Part shown: positions 1 to 6,977 of the stretch, piece after piece
How positions within the stretch are numbered: position 1 is the stretch's first letter
Layout: every line of letters begins with the position of its first letter
Assembly: GCA_964395915.1 (NCBI GenBank)
Contig: CAYNDB010000085.1
Coordinates: forward strand, 1-11,157
DNA length: 11,157 nucleotides
Direction: 5' to 3'
Source of the DNA: CAYNDB01 sp964395915
GTDB taxonomy: Bacteria; Nitrospinota_A; UBA7883; JAJRTC01
Made by a program: the position numbers and the translations under genes
The notes under the pieces: model-generated
What the model was told of the DNA's origin: nothing
Database searches by the model: none
The model's input: only the letters and a program-made list of their open reading frames with translations

Positions 1-157
1 CAAGGTCTAGGTCGCCATCATGAAACCGCATGGCCAGGTTTGAAGGAGTGTCCATAACCATTTCAAACGGCTTATCGACAAGACCGTGCTCAAATGCGTG
101 AATGAGTGGTTTAGAGTTCAGGAAATCGTGAAACCCGACCCGTGGTTTAAGTAACAT
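1..157 (-). CDS. mqnA: MqnA, chorismate dehydratase (N-terminal part, cut by window edge)
   Basis: MqnA dehydrates chorismate to 3-[(1-carboxyvinyl)oxy]benzoate, the first committed step of futalosine-dependent menaquinone synthesis in the cytoplasm. Only the first 52 codons are visible, out of roughly 270-290 usual for the family. They start at an ATG (157-155) and read on to base 1 without a stop. The N-terminus carries VGFHDFLNSKPL, matching the family pattern of a first beta strand followed by a YLN-[ST]-KPL substrate-binding loop. It then continues with a DTPSNLAMRFHDGDLD segment, like the family's 'D-x-PS-x-LA-x-x-L-x-x-G-x-xD' stretch. The start lies 9 bases after the mqnE stop, so the two are almost certainly co-transcribed. 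The Shine-Dalgarno is weak (AGAACCGCC before ATG). The mqnE neighbour makes the assignment firm despite the short length. Confidence 0.87.
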   Translation of the reverse strand, partial: MLLKPRVGFHDFLNSKPLIHAFEHGLVDKPFEMVMDTPSNLAMRFHDGDLDL

Positions 158-166
158 GGCGGTTCT

Positions 167-1255
167 TTATGTCGCTACCAGGTTATACACTGTGTCCCTC
201 TCCACAGGGTCGCGGCCGGCTTCTTCTATCAAACGCTCGATCCGTTTTTTCGCCAATTTTTCTGTCGTCTCGGCTCCGGCGGCGTGGGTGATTTTCTCCT
301 CCATAACCGTGCCGTCCATGTCATCGGCTCCAAACGAAAGAGATATCTGGGCGGTCTTCTCGCCTATCATTATCCAGAACGCCTTAATATGCGGGAAATT
401 ATCGAGCATAAGGCGGCTCATTGCGACCATGCGCAGATCCATCTGGCCGGAAGTCTTGGGAATATTTTCATATTTTGTATTGGCCGGATGAAACGCAAGC
501 GGTATAAACGTTAAAAAACCTGATGTCTTGTCTTGAAGCTCTCTTAAACGAATCAGGTGATCGACCCGCTCCTCGTCTGTTTCAATATGACCATACAACA
601 TGGTCGCGTTAGAGTTCAGCCCAAGGTTATGCGCGGCCCCATGGACTTCAAGCCATTCTTCCGCGTTAATTTTCTCAGGGCAGATTTTTTTCCGAACCCT
701 GTCGGCGAATATCTCCGCGCCTCCCCCCGGCAACGAGCCCAGCCCCGCTTTTTTCAGGTCGATCAACGTTTCCTCAAGAGTCTGGCCTGAAATATCAGCC
801 AGATAAGCTATCTCCACGGCAGTGAAAGCCTGGATATGAACGCCGGGAAAATCTTCATTCAGTCTGCGTATCATTTCGACATAATATTCATAAGGCTCCG
901 TCGGGTGAAGCCCGCCAACTATATGGAACTCCGAAAAATCCTCGCCATCGTATTTGTGCGCCTCGGCGAGAACCTTGTCTAGTTGCATAAGATACGCGTC
1001 GTCATCGCCTTCTTTTCTGGCGAAGGCGCAGAACCTGCAAGAGTTTACACAGACATTGGTATGGTTTATGTGCCTGTTATTTATATAAAACGCGCTGTTC
1101 CCGTTTATCCTCTCGCGGACGATATTGGCTAGCTCGCCAAGAGCCAGCAGATCGGACGTGCGGTCAAGCGCCAGCCCGTCTTCAAAGGTCAGCCTCTCCC
1201 CTGCGGCGACCTTTTCCGCAATACGGTTAAGCTTCGGATCAAATGATTTCTGCAT
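167..1255 (-). CDS. mqnE: MqnE, aminofutalosine synthase (radical SAM)
   Basis: This radical SAM enzyme joins the MqnA product to SAM-derived adenosine to give 6-amino-6-deoxyfutalosine, step two of the futalosine menaquinone pathway. The 362-residue length is normal for the family. The [4Fe-4S] cluster motif is CVNSCRFC, with Cys69, Cys73 and Cys76, preceded by the NRHINHTN strand typical of MqnE. The later stretch SLPGGGAEIFADRVRKKICP (about 194-213) is a family signature. MqnC, the paralogous cyclase, has a different cluster surround (CTAYCSFC-like), so MqnE is preferred. The ATG at 1255 is the natural start, although no strong Shine-Dalgarno precedes it. mqnA follows after 9 bases, and radC ends 85 bases upstream, leaving room for a separate promoter. 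Confidence 0.97.
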   Translation of the reverse strand: MQKSFDPKLNRIAEKVAAGERLTFEDGLALDRTSDLLALGELANIVRERINGNSAFYINNRHINHTNVCVNSCRFCAFARKEGDDDAYLMQLDKVLAEAHKYDGEDFSEFHIVGGLHPTEPYEYYVEMIRRLNEDFPGVHIQAFTAVEIAYLADISGQTLEETLIDLKKAGLGSLPGGGAEIFADRVRKKICPEKINAEEWLEVHGAAHNLGLNSNATMLYGHIETDEERVDHLIRLRELQDKTSGFLTFIPLAFHPANTKYENIPKTSGQMDLRMVAMSRLMLDNFPHIKAFWIMIGEKTAQISLSFGADDMDGTVMEEKITHAAGAETTEKLAKKRIERLIEEAGRDPVERDTVYNLVAT

Positions 1256-1290
1256 AAATGTTTTACGATCTATCTATTATCTATCGGACG

Positions 1291-1319
1291 ATATTACGTG
1301 GAGGCGCTTCTAATAGCAA
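1291..1319 (-). promoter_or_regulatory. Possible sigma-70-type promoter for mqnE-mqnA
   Basis: On the minus strand, TTGCTA (1319-1314) is followed after exactly 17 bases by TAATAT (1296-1291). Each box matches four of six consensus positions. It lies in the 85-base gap between the radC stop and the mqnE start, about 36 bases upstream of the ATG. The position and spacing are right but the boxes are imperfect, so mqnE could also be reached by read-through from radC. Confidence 0.3.
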
Positions 1320-1340
1320 GGGTTTGCAATACCGGGCAGC

Positions 1341-2075
1341 CTAGGCTTGTTTTAAAAGACGTTTGTGGAACTTTTCGAATTCTTTGTCGAATTTTTGAAT
1401 CAAGCCCTCGTTCCGGAAAGAAAAATGGCCTTTAGGCGCTATTATCAGATGGTCTCGCACCGAGATGTCCATGAGCCTCGCTGTGAAAACAAGCTCCTTT
1501 GTAAGCACAATATCTTCCTCGGACGGAGCCGCCGTCCCACCCGGATGATTATGAGCCAGGACAATGGTCGTGGCTCCGTGGGTGAAGGCTTTTTCCATAA
1601 CCTGCCGCGGCGCCAGCGCTACGTGTGACGGAGAGCCAACGGAAAGCTTCTCCTCTCCTAAAATCGCGTTTTGCGAGCTTAGGAACAATACGTGGAACGA
1701 TTCGCTTTTCTGGTCGCGCATAGCGTGGGTAAAATAATCGAGAGCTTCGTTGAAAGAGTCCATATACTGCTCGCGAATCATTTTATCGCGCAAGAATTTT
1801 CGCGCAATGGAATGGATAAGCCGGATACCGAAGATGTTGCTCGGCCCGATACCTTCCACGTTCTGGAGCTTTTCAGCGGGAGCCTCCAGAACTTCCGCCA
1901 GGCCGCCGAACTCTTTTATCGCCCGTCTGGCCGTCTGCTTGCAATCTTTTCTAGGCGTGCCAAGAGTAAGAAGAAGCTCGATTATTTCGTCATCGGTAAA
2001 CTTTTCCAGGCCAAAGGCGAGAAACTTTTCCCTCAACCTTTTTCTATGCCCTTCGTCTTTTCTTTTTGTAGCCAC
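1341..2075 (-). CDS. radC: RadC family JAB/MPN-domain protein
   Basis: RadC proteins carry a helix-hairpin-helix DNA-binding region and a JAMM-type metalloprotease-like domain. The historic link to DNA repair is weak and the biochemical role is unresolved. The 244-residue product has a family-typical N-terminal domain (HRKRLREKF...DDEIIELLL), an HhH motif VEGIGP at 73-78, and a complete metal-site motif: His175, His177 and Asp188 in HNHP...EED, with Glu125 as the likely upstream acidic residue. DHLIIAPKG at 208-216 is also conserved. The start is a GTG (2075-2073), 3 bases after the prenyltransferase stop, giving MATKRKDEGHRKRL, which fits the family N-terminus; no nearby ATG would keep that block. 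The tight spacing indicates co-transcription with the prenyltransferase, although no functional link to menaquinone synthesis is known. Confidence 0.95.
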   Translation of the reverse strand: MATKRKDEGHRKRLREKFLAFGLEKFTDDEIIELLLTLGTPRKDCKQTARRAIKEFGGLAEVLEAPAEKLQNVEGIGPSNIFGIRLIHSIARKFLRDKMIREQYMDSFNEALDYFTHAMRDQKSESFHVLFLSSQNAILGEEKLSVGSPSHVALAPRQVMEKAFTHGATTIVLAHNHPGGTAAPSEEDIVLTKELVFTARLMDISVRDHLIIAPKGHFSFRNEGLIQKFDKEFEKFHKRLLKQA

Positions 2076-2078
2076 AAC

Positions 2079-2925
2079 CTATCTTGTCACCAGCACATCG
2101 GTTATCGTAAATACCATAAGCCCCATACTGATTATCCCGTTCATATTAAAAAAAGCGACGTTAACCTTCGTCAAATCGTCCGGTTTTACAAGTGAATGTT
2201 CATACCACAACATCGCGCCGGTAAATAAAACCCCAATAATATAAATCCATGAGAGAGTGGAAACAAGGGCCAGCGTCAACAGCAGAACGACCATCACCAC
2301 GTGGAACAGAGCCGCCATGTTTAACGCCCGCTTCACTCCAAACCTTTGCGGAATGGATTTGAGCCCACTGTGACGGTCGAACTCCACATCCTGACATGAA
2401 TATATGGTGTCGAGCCCGGCAAGCCAGAATATCACCGCCGCGCCCAGTAATATGGGTTGTGTCGATATTTCCTCGCGTACGGCCACCCATGCTCCCAATG
2501 GCGCAAGAGCAAGCGCAAGACCTAGGATAAAGTGGGAATAGGCGGTGAACCTCTTCGTGTACGAATAAAAAAATACTATCAATAACGCGACAGGCGAGAG
2601 AATAAGCGCCGTTTGGTTAATCATGCCGCACACTGCGATAAAGGCTGCGCAAGATACTATTGTAAATAAAATATATTGGGTTCTGGTAGCCCTCCCTGCG
2701 GGAAGCGCCCTTTTTTCCGTCCTGGGGTTTGATCTGTCGAACCGCTCATCCGTAAGTCGGTTGAACGCCATCGCCGCCGACCTTGCAAACACCATAGCCA
2801 CAATAATAAGGCCAAGCTCGACCCACCCTGGCGCCCCATGCGCCGCAATAAACGCGCTCATCACGGCAAAAGGCATGGCGAAAACCGTATGCTGTATTTT
2901 TATGTCATCGAGTATGGCGGAAATA
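2079..2925 (-). CDS. mqnP: UbiA-family prenyltransferase, probably MqnP (5' end lost in assembly gap)
   Basis: UbiA enzymes are integral membrane prenyltransferases that attach a polyprenyl chain to an aromatic acceptor. In futalosine-pathway organisms the MqnP member prenylates the naphthoate-type intermediate. The visible 281 residues stay open into the N-run, and the real start lies inside it. The first visible residues (ISAILDDIKIQHTVFAMPFA) match the usual family N-terminus of a short amphipathic helix followed by [KR]-x-x-HT-[VI]-FA-[LM]-PFA. Both Asp-rich sites are present: NRLTDERFD, and the QDVEFDRHSGLKSIPQRFG block starting about 150 residues later. Several strongly hydrophobic segments alternate between and after them. 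An internal ATG at 2876 would delete the conserved first helix and is not the true start. Linkage to mqnA and mqnE favours MqnP over UbiA of ubiquinone synthesis, but sequence alone cannot exclude a 4-hydroxybenzoate enzyme. Confidence 0.88.
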
Positions 2926-3025
2926 NNNNNNNNNNNNNNNNNNNNNNNNNNNNNNNNNNNNNNNNNNNNNNNNNNNNNNNNNNNNNNNNNNNNNNNNNNN
3001 NNNNNNNNNNNNNNNNNNNNNNNNN
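2926..3025. other. Assembly gap of exactly 100 N
   Basis: A run of 100 undetermined bases separates the 3' end of the helicase gene from the prenyltransferase. One hundred is a common placeholder for a gap of unknown size, so the real distance may differ. The gap holds at least the first few codons of the prenyltransferase and its promoter or ribosome binding site, and could hide one or more further genes. Confidence 0.97.
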
Positions 3026-3033
3026 TAGCCTCG

Positions 3034-5292
3034 CTACACTATCGTAAGCTTGGCGAATTTTTTCATCAGTTTTTTTTCTCCGAAACGGGGAAAGTATATC
3101 GTGATTTTGCTCTTCTCGCCCTGACCTTCAATGGCCCGAATCACACCAACCTGAAAAGTGGCGTGGCGCACCTTCATACCTGGCCGCATGCCATCAACCA
3201 AAGGAACGTTATCATATTGCTTCCTTTCATGTGTTGCGGGCGCGGCTTTTGGTTTATAAGTCTTTGACGTAAAGTCCGGACGCCTGAAGGTAACCTTATT
3301 ACTGGTCTCCATATGCAAAATTTTTGACGGCAAATCCGCTAAAAAAACAGACGGCCTGTTCACCTGCGCCACACCGAAAATCCGCCTTGTTTCGGCATGT
3401 GTCAGAAAAAGCCGCTCCTTTGCGCGGGTCATGGCCACATACATAAGCCTTCTCTCCTCCTGCATCTGTTTCGGGTCGTCCTTGCTTCTTGCATGGGGAA
3501 AAAGATTGTCTTCCAGCCCTGTCACAAATACAACGGGAAACTCCAGCCCTTTGCTGATATGCACGGTCATAAGCTTTACGGCGGCCTCGTTTTCGTCAAC
3601 ATTGTCCGCGTCGGATTGCAGGGCCGACTGGTCCAGAAAAGCCATGATAGAGCTCTCACCCTCCCTCTCCTGAAATTCTTCGGCGGCGTTGACAAGCTCC
3701 GTAAGGTTTTCCATACGCGAGATCGACTCGCTGTTTTTATCCTCCGCAAGCCAATCCATATACCCTGTCGCGCCAAGCGCTTCGTTGATCGCGTCCGCTA
3801 CATTCAGAGAGCCTGATAACGCGCGTATTTTTGAAAACACTTCACGGAATGATTCCAGCTTCTTTTTTGCGGCGGGTTTCAGTCCCACTATACTGTCGAG
3901 ATTATCGAGCGTTGCGGAAAGATGAACCCCCTCCGTCATGGCGGCAAGGTCGAGCTTTGCCAACGTGACAGCGCCCAAGCCTCTCGGTGGAGTGTTGATT
4001 ATCCTTTTAAATGAAACGGTGTCGAATGGATTTAGCGCGGCGCGGAAATAAGCGAGGATATCTTTTACCTCCCTGCGGTCGTAAAACTTTAACCCCCCGT
4101 ATATTTTGTATGGAACGCCTTCGCGCCGCAACGCGTCTTCCATAGCGCGGGACTGGGAGTTTGTCCGGTAAAACACCGCGACATCGTTCAGGCTGTGGTT
4201 CTCCATTTTTTTGAGACGCAACAAATTCTCCACCACATACCGAGCCTCATCCATTTCGTCAGTCGCGGTATACAGGTGAATATTTTCTCCAGCGCTGTTA
4301 TCGGTCCAAAGCTGTTTTTCTTTACGATTCGGGTTGAGCGAAACTATGGCCGACGCGCCTGTGAGAATATTTTTTGTGGAACGATAGTTTTTCTCCAGCA
4401 ACACAACCTTGGTTTCCGGAAAATCTTTTTCAAAATTCAATATATTGCTTATATCCGCGCCGCGCCATTGATAGATCGACTGATCGTCGTCTCCAACGAC
4501 ACAGATGTTGCGGCGTTCACCGAGAATAAGGCGTATAAGCCCGTACTGAGCCGGGTTGGTATCCTGAAACTCGTCCACCAGAACATATTCGAAACGGTTC
4601 TGGTAATGTCCCCTGATATCCTCTTCACTACGAAGAAGCGTAACTGTTTTTCCAAGCAGATCGTCGAAATCCATACATCTGGCTTCGTTTAATTTCTTTT
4701 CATACAAACGAAAACAGCGTATATAGTTCATGTCGCGCCTTGGGTTGATCTCCTTTTCCGCCTCGCGCGAATCTTTAAGCTTGTTTTTGAATCTTGATAT
4801 AAAAGACGCGACCTGGCGGGCAGGCAGGCTTTTCTCCTCTATTCCAAGCTCCTTGAGGCACGCTTTTATCAGCCTCGTCTGATCCTGCGCGTCATACACT
4901 GTAAAGTCTTTCGGATAGCCCAGCCTGTCCGCGTGGCGGCGGAGGATTCTTAAACAGGCGGAATGGAATGTCGATATCCAGATATCCATCCTTGCGCGGC
5001 CAAGAAGCGACGCCGTCCTCTCCTTCATTTCCGCCGCGGCTTTGTTGGTGAACGTCAACGCTATAAGCTTGTACGGGTTCAACCCTTCGTCCACAAGCCT
5101 TGCGATACGATGCGTTATAACCCGTGTTTTACCAGAGCCCGCCCCGGCCAGTATCAACAGGGGGCCGTCGTCATGAAGAACGGCTTCAAGCTGGCTTTCG
5201 TTTAGCTCGCGCTCAAGCGTCTGACGGCTTAAGAAAGCTCCGGAGGTTTGCGCGCTCTCCGCTCCGGCGTTTATCGCGCTGTCATATGTCAT
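3034..5292 (-). CDS. pcrA: PcrA/UvrD-type superfamily 1 DNA helicase
   Basis: This is a cytoplasmic 3'-5' ATP-dependent DNA helicase used in nucleotide excision repair, mismatch repair and removal of recombinase or stalled polymerase from DNA. All SF1A motifs are visible in the 752 residues: Q motif LNESQLEAV (30-38), Walker A AGAGSGKT (49-56), motif II VDEFQD (239-244), motif III GDDDQSIYQWRGA (267-279), motif IV KNYRST (301-306), motif V TVHISKGLEFP (576-586) and motif VI YVAMTRAKE (618-626). The C-terminal approximately 60 residues (GMRPGMKVRHATFQVGVI...) match the Tudor-like domain of PcrA/UvrD that contacts RNA polymerase. Motif III has Gln where PcrA often has Gly (IYQWRGA). The ATG at 5292 comes one base after the VKOR-DsbA stop, so translation is probably coupled. 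The leader before the Q motif is about 15-20 residues longer than in many homologues, so a later start is possible. Confidence 0.97.
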   Translation of the reverse strand: MTYDSAINAGAESAQTSGAFLSRQTLERELNESQLEAVLHDDGPLLILAGAGSGKTRVITHRIARLVDEGLNPYKLIALTFTNKAAAEMKERTASLLGRARMDIWISTFHSACLRILRRHADRLGYPKDFTVYDAQDQTRLIKACLKELGIEEKSLPARQVASFISRFKNKLKDSREAEKEINPRRDMNYIRCFRLYEKKLNEARCMDFDDLLGKTVTLLRSEEDIRGHYQNRFEYVLVDEFQDTNPAQYGLIRLILGERRNICVVGDDDQSIYQWRGADISNILNFEKDFPETKVVLLEKNYRSTKNILTGASAIVSLNPNRKEKQLWTDNSAGENIHLYTATDEMDEARYVVENLLRLKKMENHSLNDVAVFYRTNSQSRAMEDALRREGVPYKIYGGLKFYDRREVKDILAYFRAALNPFDTVSFKRIINTPPRGLGAVTLAKLDLAAMTEGVHLSATLDNLDSIVGLKPAAKKKLESFREVFSKIRALSGSLNVADAINEALGATGYMDWLAEDKNSESISRMENLTELVNAAEEFQEREGESSIMAFLDQSALQSDADNVDENEAAVKLMTVHISKGLEFPVVFVTGLEDNLFPHARSKDDPKQMQEERRLMYVAMTRAKERLFLTHAETRRIFGVAQVNRPSVFLADLPSKILHMETSNKVTFRRPDFTSKTYKPKAAPATHERKQYDNVPLVDGMRPGMKVRHATFQVGVIRAIEGQGEKSKITIYFPRFGEKKLMKKFAKLTIV

Positions 5293-5293
5293 C

Positions 5294-6310
5294 TCAGCGT
5301 TTTAGAAAAGGCGCGATTTTATCGTATGCCTTGTAGCCCTTGATAGTCTGGGTTACGTTCCCATTGCGCGAAATAACTATAGACGGCGTCTGGTATATAT
5401 CGAGCGATGCGGCTCTTTCCATATCCTTGCTTACTTTTATGCGAATCTTGCGTTTAAGATCGTCGGAGAACTTGATTGCCGCCGCTTTTTCTTTCAGGTA
5501 TTCACGTATTCTCCGCTGGTTATCGAATATCTCGCGCCGAATCTTGATAAATTCTTCACGGCCTTTGGTAAAAGCGATTGCATTAGCGTATGACACAGCA
5601 AAAGGCGAAACATCGTGGCCACGAATAACGTAATCCCTGAAAATAATCAATATATCTGGATGTTTTTTCATTATTTCGTCGATCACAGGCTCCAGCTTTT
5701 TACAATAGCCACACTGGTAATCGGAAAAAATTTCAATTTTTATATCGGAATCGGGGTTGCCCCAATACGTAATGATTTCGCTATCCGCTATCTGAATGTT
5801 TTGCGATTTAATCTTGACCGGAACAACCAATGTGGCGAAAACCAGAATGACGATGAACGGGGCGGACCATATCCCTCCCGGTATGCCCTGATGGTCGCGC
5901 TTCAGATTCCATGCGAGCGTAAGAACGAAAAGCACTGAAACGGTAATAAACTGGATAATGCAAAATGTGCAGAAGATATGAATAACAGAACTCATCACCC
6001 AGAGAAAATAAGTCTCCGCGCCCATGAGCGCCGCGGCTAGCGGCAATGTGTAAACCGGAGCGTATACAAGCAGAAAAAGGAAAAGGACATACGACAACAG
6101 GCCCCAGTACGCCACCGACACGCCAAACATCTTTGCGAACGGTGTGGAAGCGACATCCGCGCATCCGCTTTTAGAGCCGCCGCAAAGCTCCATAATCCAC
6201 GGATAATGGTGTGAAAGCTCCGTAGTGATGGTGAGCGCCACACCAAACGCTCCGATAATATAGAGAAGGATTTTGAGCGGATCTTTTTTGTTACTGTTTA
6301 TCTCGTTCAT
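5294..6310 (-). CDS. VKOR-DsbA fusion: quinone-dependent disulfide-forming membrane protein
   Basis: This is a natural fusion of a vitamin K epoxide reductase domain (DsbB-like role) with a periplasmic thioredoxin-fold domain (DsbA-like). Together they oxidise cysteine pairs in exported proteins and pass the electrons to membrane quinone. Numbering from the chosen ATG (338 residues), hydrophobic segments lie near 12-30, 68-87, 89-107, 110-134 and 149-165. The loop cysteines are Cys43 and Cys50. The quinone-proximal pair is CTFC (Cys114, Cys117). The thioredoxin-fold active site is CGYC (Cys200, Cys203), with the cis-proline in TPS at 308-310. All redox residues are intact. A TTG nine bases upstream also opens this frame, but the ATG at 6310 has GAGG just before it and is preferred. 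The start overlaps the PRC-barrel gene by 20 bases. Menaquinone from the downstream mqn genes is a plausible electron acceptor (inference). Confidence 0.93.
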   Translation of the reverse strand: MNEINSNKKDPLKILLYIIGAFGVALTITTELSHHYPWIMELCGGSKSGCADVASTPFAKMFGVSVAYWGLLSYVLFLFLLVYAPVYTLPLAAALMGAETYFLWVMSSVIHIFCTFCIIQFITVSVLFVLTLAWNLKRDHQGIPGGIWSAPFIVILVFATLVVPVKIKSQNIQIADSEIITYWGNPDSDIKIEIFSDYQCGYCKKLEPVIDEIMKKHPDILIIFRDYVIRGHDVSPFAVSYANAIAFTKGREEFIKIRREIFDNQRRIREYLKEKAAAIKFSDDLKRKIRIKVSKDMERAASLDIYQTPSIVISRNGNVTQTIKGYKAYDKIAPFLKR

Positions 6311-6761
6311 TTTCCTCAAGTGTCAGGTTGTCTATCAAGTTTTCTCTTCCCGTTTCAGGAATTGTATCCGGCTCAGTTATTATTTTCGGTTCTGGAGACA
6401 TAAGCCAGTATGGCTCTACACTAAAATGAAAATGTATACTCTCTTCCTCTGGCTGTGTCGGCTTTAGCTCCTCTTTCGGCACAGGAGTATACGCTATGTG
6501 TTCCTCGGAGCAATTTATGTCCATTCGCGATATACCCCCTTTTTTGAGGGCGACCCACGGGATCAAAATCTTTTTCCCGCGTATGGATAAAAATCCGCCT
6601 ATCTCTATAATGGCATATCTTGGAACATGAGTCTCTTCGTCAACAAGCATGTCGCGGATATCAGCTATGTCTTTATCCATTTCGTCATAGATATAATACC
6701 CTATTACCCTATGGAGCGGATGCAGGTCAAAATTTATACTGGACGCTGTTACAAGGCTCAT
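6291..6761 (-). CDS. PRC-barrel domain protein with acidic, proline-rich tail
   Basis: The 156-residue product has one PRC-barrel-like domain, a small beta-barrel found in RimM, photosynthetic reaction-centre H subunits and many stand-alone bacterial proteins of unknown role. Family features are visible in order: SLVTASSI at the N-terminus, VIGYYIYDE (about 19-27), the DMLVDEET turn (37-44), RYAIIEIGGFLSIRGK (48-63), ILIPW (65-69) and a closing strand near 77-84. The remaining approximately 65 residues are rich in Glu and Pro and look unstructured. No signal peptide or membrane segment is seen with this start. The frame is open upstream to a TTG at 6812, but the ATG at 6761 matches the family N-terminus and lies downstream of the predicted promoter, whose expected transcription start falls near 6812. 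A weak GGGA lies 11 bases before the ATG. The 3' end overlaps the VKOR-DsbA gene by 20 bases. The function is unknown. Confidence 0.82.
   Translation of the reverse strand: MSLVTASSINFDLHPLHRVIGYYIYDEMDKDIADIRDMLVDEETHVPRYAIIEIGGFLSIRGKKILIPWVALKKGGISRMDINCSEEHIAYTPVPKEELKPTQPEEESIHFHFSVEPYWLMSPEPKIITEPDTIPETGRENLIDNLTLEENERDKQ
6311..6317 (-). promoter_or_regulatory. Ribosome binding site fixing the VKOR-DsbA start
   Basis: On the minus strand, GAGG (6317-6314) is followed by AAA and then the ATG at 6310. It lies inside the end of the PRC-barrel gene. No comparable sequence precedes the competing TTG at 6319, so it favours the ATG. The spacing is shorter than ideal. Confidence 0.4.
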
Positions 6762-6813
6762 TACAAAAAATTCCCACGCTAAAACAAAAATGCCATCTAT
6801 AGTTATGTGCAAT

Positions 6814-6831
6814 GTTAAATTTTAGTTTAAC
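6814..6831. repeat. Inverted repeat over the -10 box, possible operator
   Basis: GTTAAA (6814-6819) and TTTAAC (6826-6831) form a perfect 6-base inverted repeat with a 6-base spacer, 18 bases in total. It spans the predicted -10 hexamer of the PRC-barrel promoter and its likely start site. A second small inverted repeat, GATTT-TTT-AAATC (6833-6845), follows at once in the -35/-10 spacer. The position suits a repressor site. In AT-rich DNA, however, short symmetric elements also arise by chance. Confidence 0.3.
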
Positions 6832-6847
6832 GGATTTTTTAAATCAA
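6819..6847 (-). promoter_or_regulatory. Probable sigma-70-type promoter for the PRC-barrel/VKOR-DsbA/pcrA set
   Basis: On the minus strand, TTGATT (6847-6842, four of six consensus positions) is separated by exactly 17 bases from TAAAAT (6824-6819, five of six). The surrounding sequence is AT-rich. The expected transcription start is near 6812, leaving a leader of about 50 bases before the preferred ATG. This is the best-looking promoter in the window. It lies in the 216-base divergent region shared with the cytochrome gene, for which I see no convincing promoter on the plus strand. Confidence 0.5.
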
Positions 6848-6977
6848 ACCCCGAATTCCATCGGATAACCGAAAACATTATTTTAGAATGGATTAGCTTC
6901 CAACCTTTTAATTTATAGAGACTTTAAAAAGGATGATCGGGCTTGCTACGATATAGAGAAAGAGAAAGAAAACCAAT

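Noticed and set aside
156..514. Plus-strand open frames opposite the end of mqnE
   Set aside because: They lie wholly antisense to a clearly conserved radical SAM gene and show no recognisable domain or ribosome binding site.
1271..1285. TATCTAT repeated twice upstream of mqnE
   Set aside because: Two adjacent 7-base copies in AT-rich DNA are too little to call a repeat element.
1692..2244. Two long plus-strand frames (167 and 164 codons) opposite radC and the prenyltransferase
   Set aside because: Both are antisense to genes with full family motifs, overlap each other in different frames and have no recognisable protein features.
2623..3267. Plus-strand frame running through the N-gap
   Set aside because: It exists only because N bases cannot give stops. 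Both flanks are antisense to the prenyltransferase and helicase genes.
4195..4692. 165-codon plus-strand frame inside pcrA
   Set aside because: It is antisense to helicase motifs II-IV, which are strongly conserved on the other strand.
6762..6812. TTG start at 6812 adding 17 residues to the PRC-barrel protein
   Set aside because: No ribosome binding site precedes it, it coincides with the expected transcription start, and the family N-terminus begins at the later ATG.
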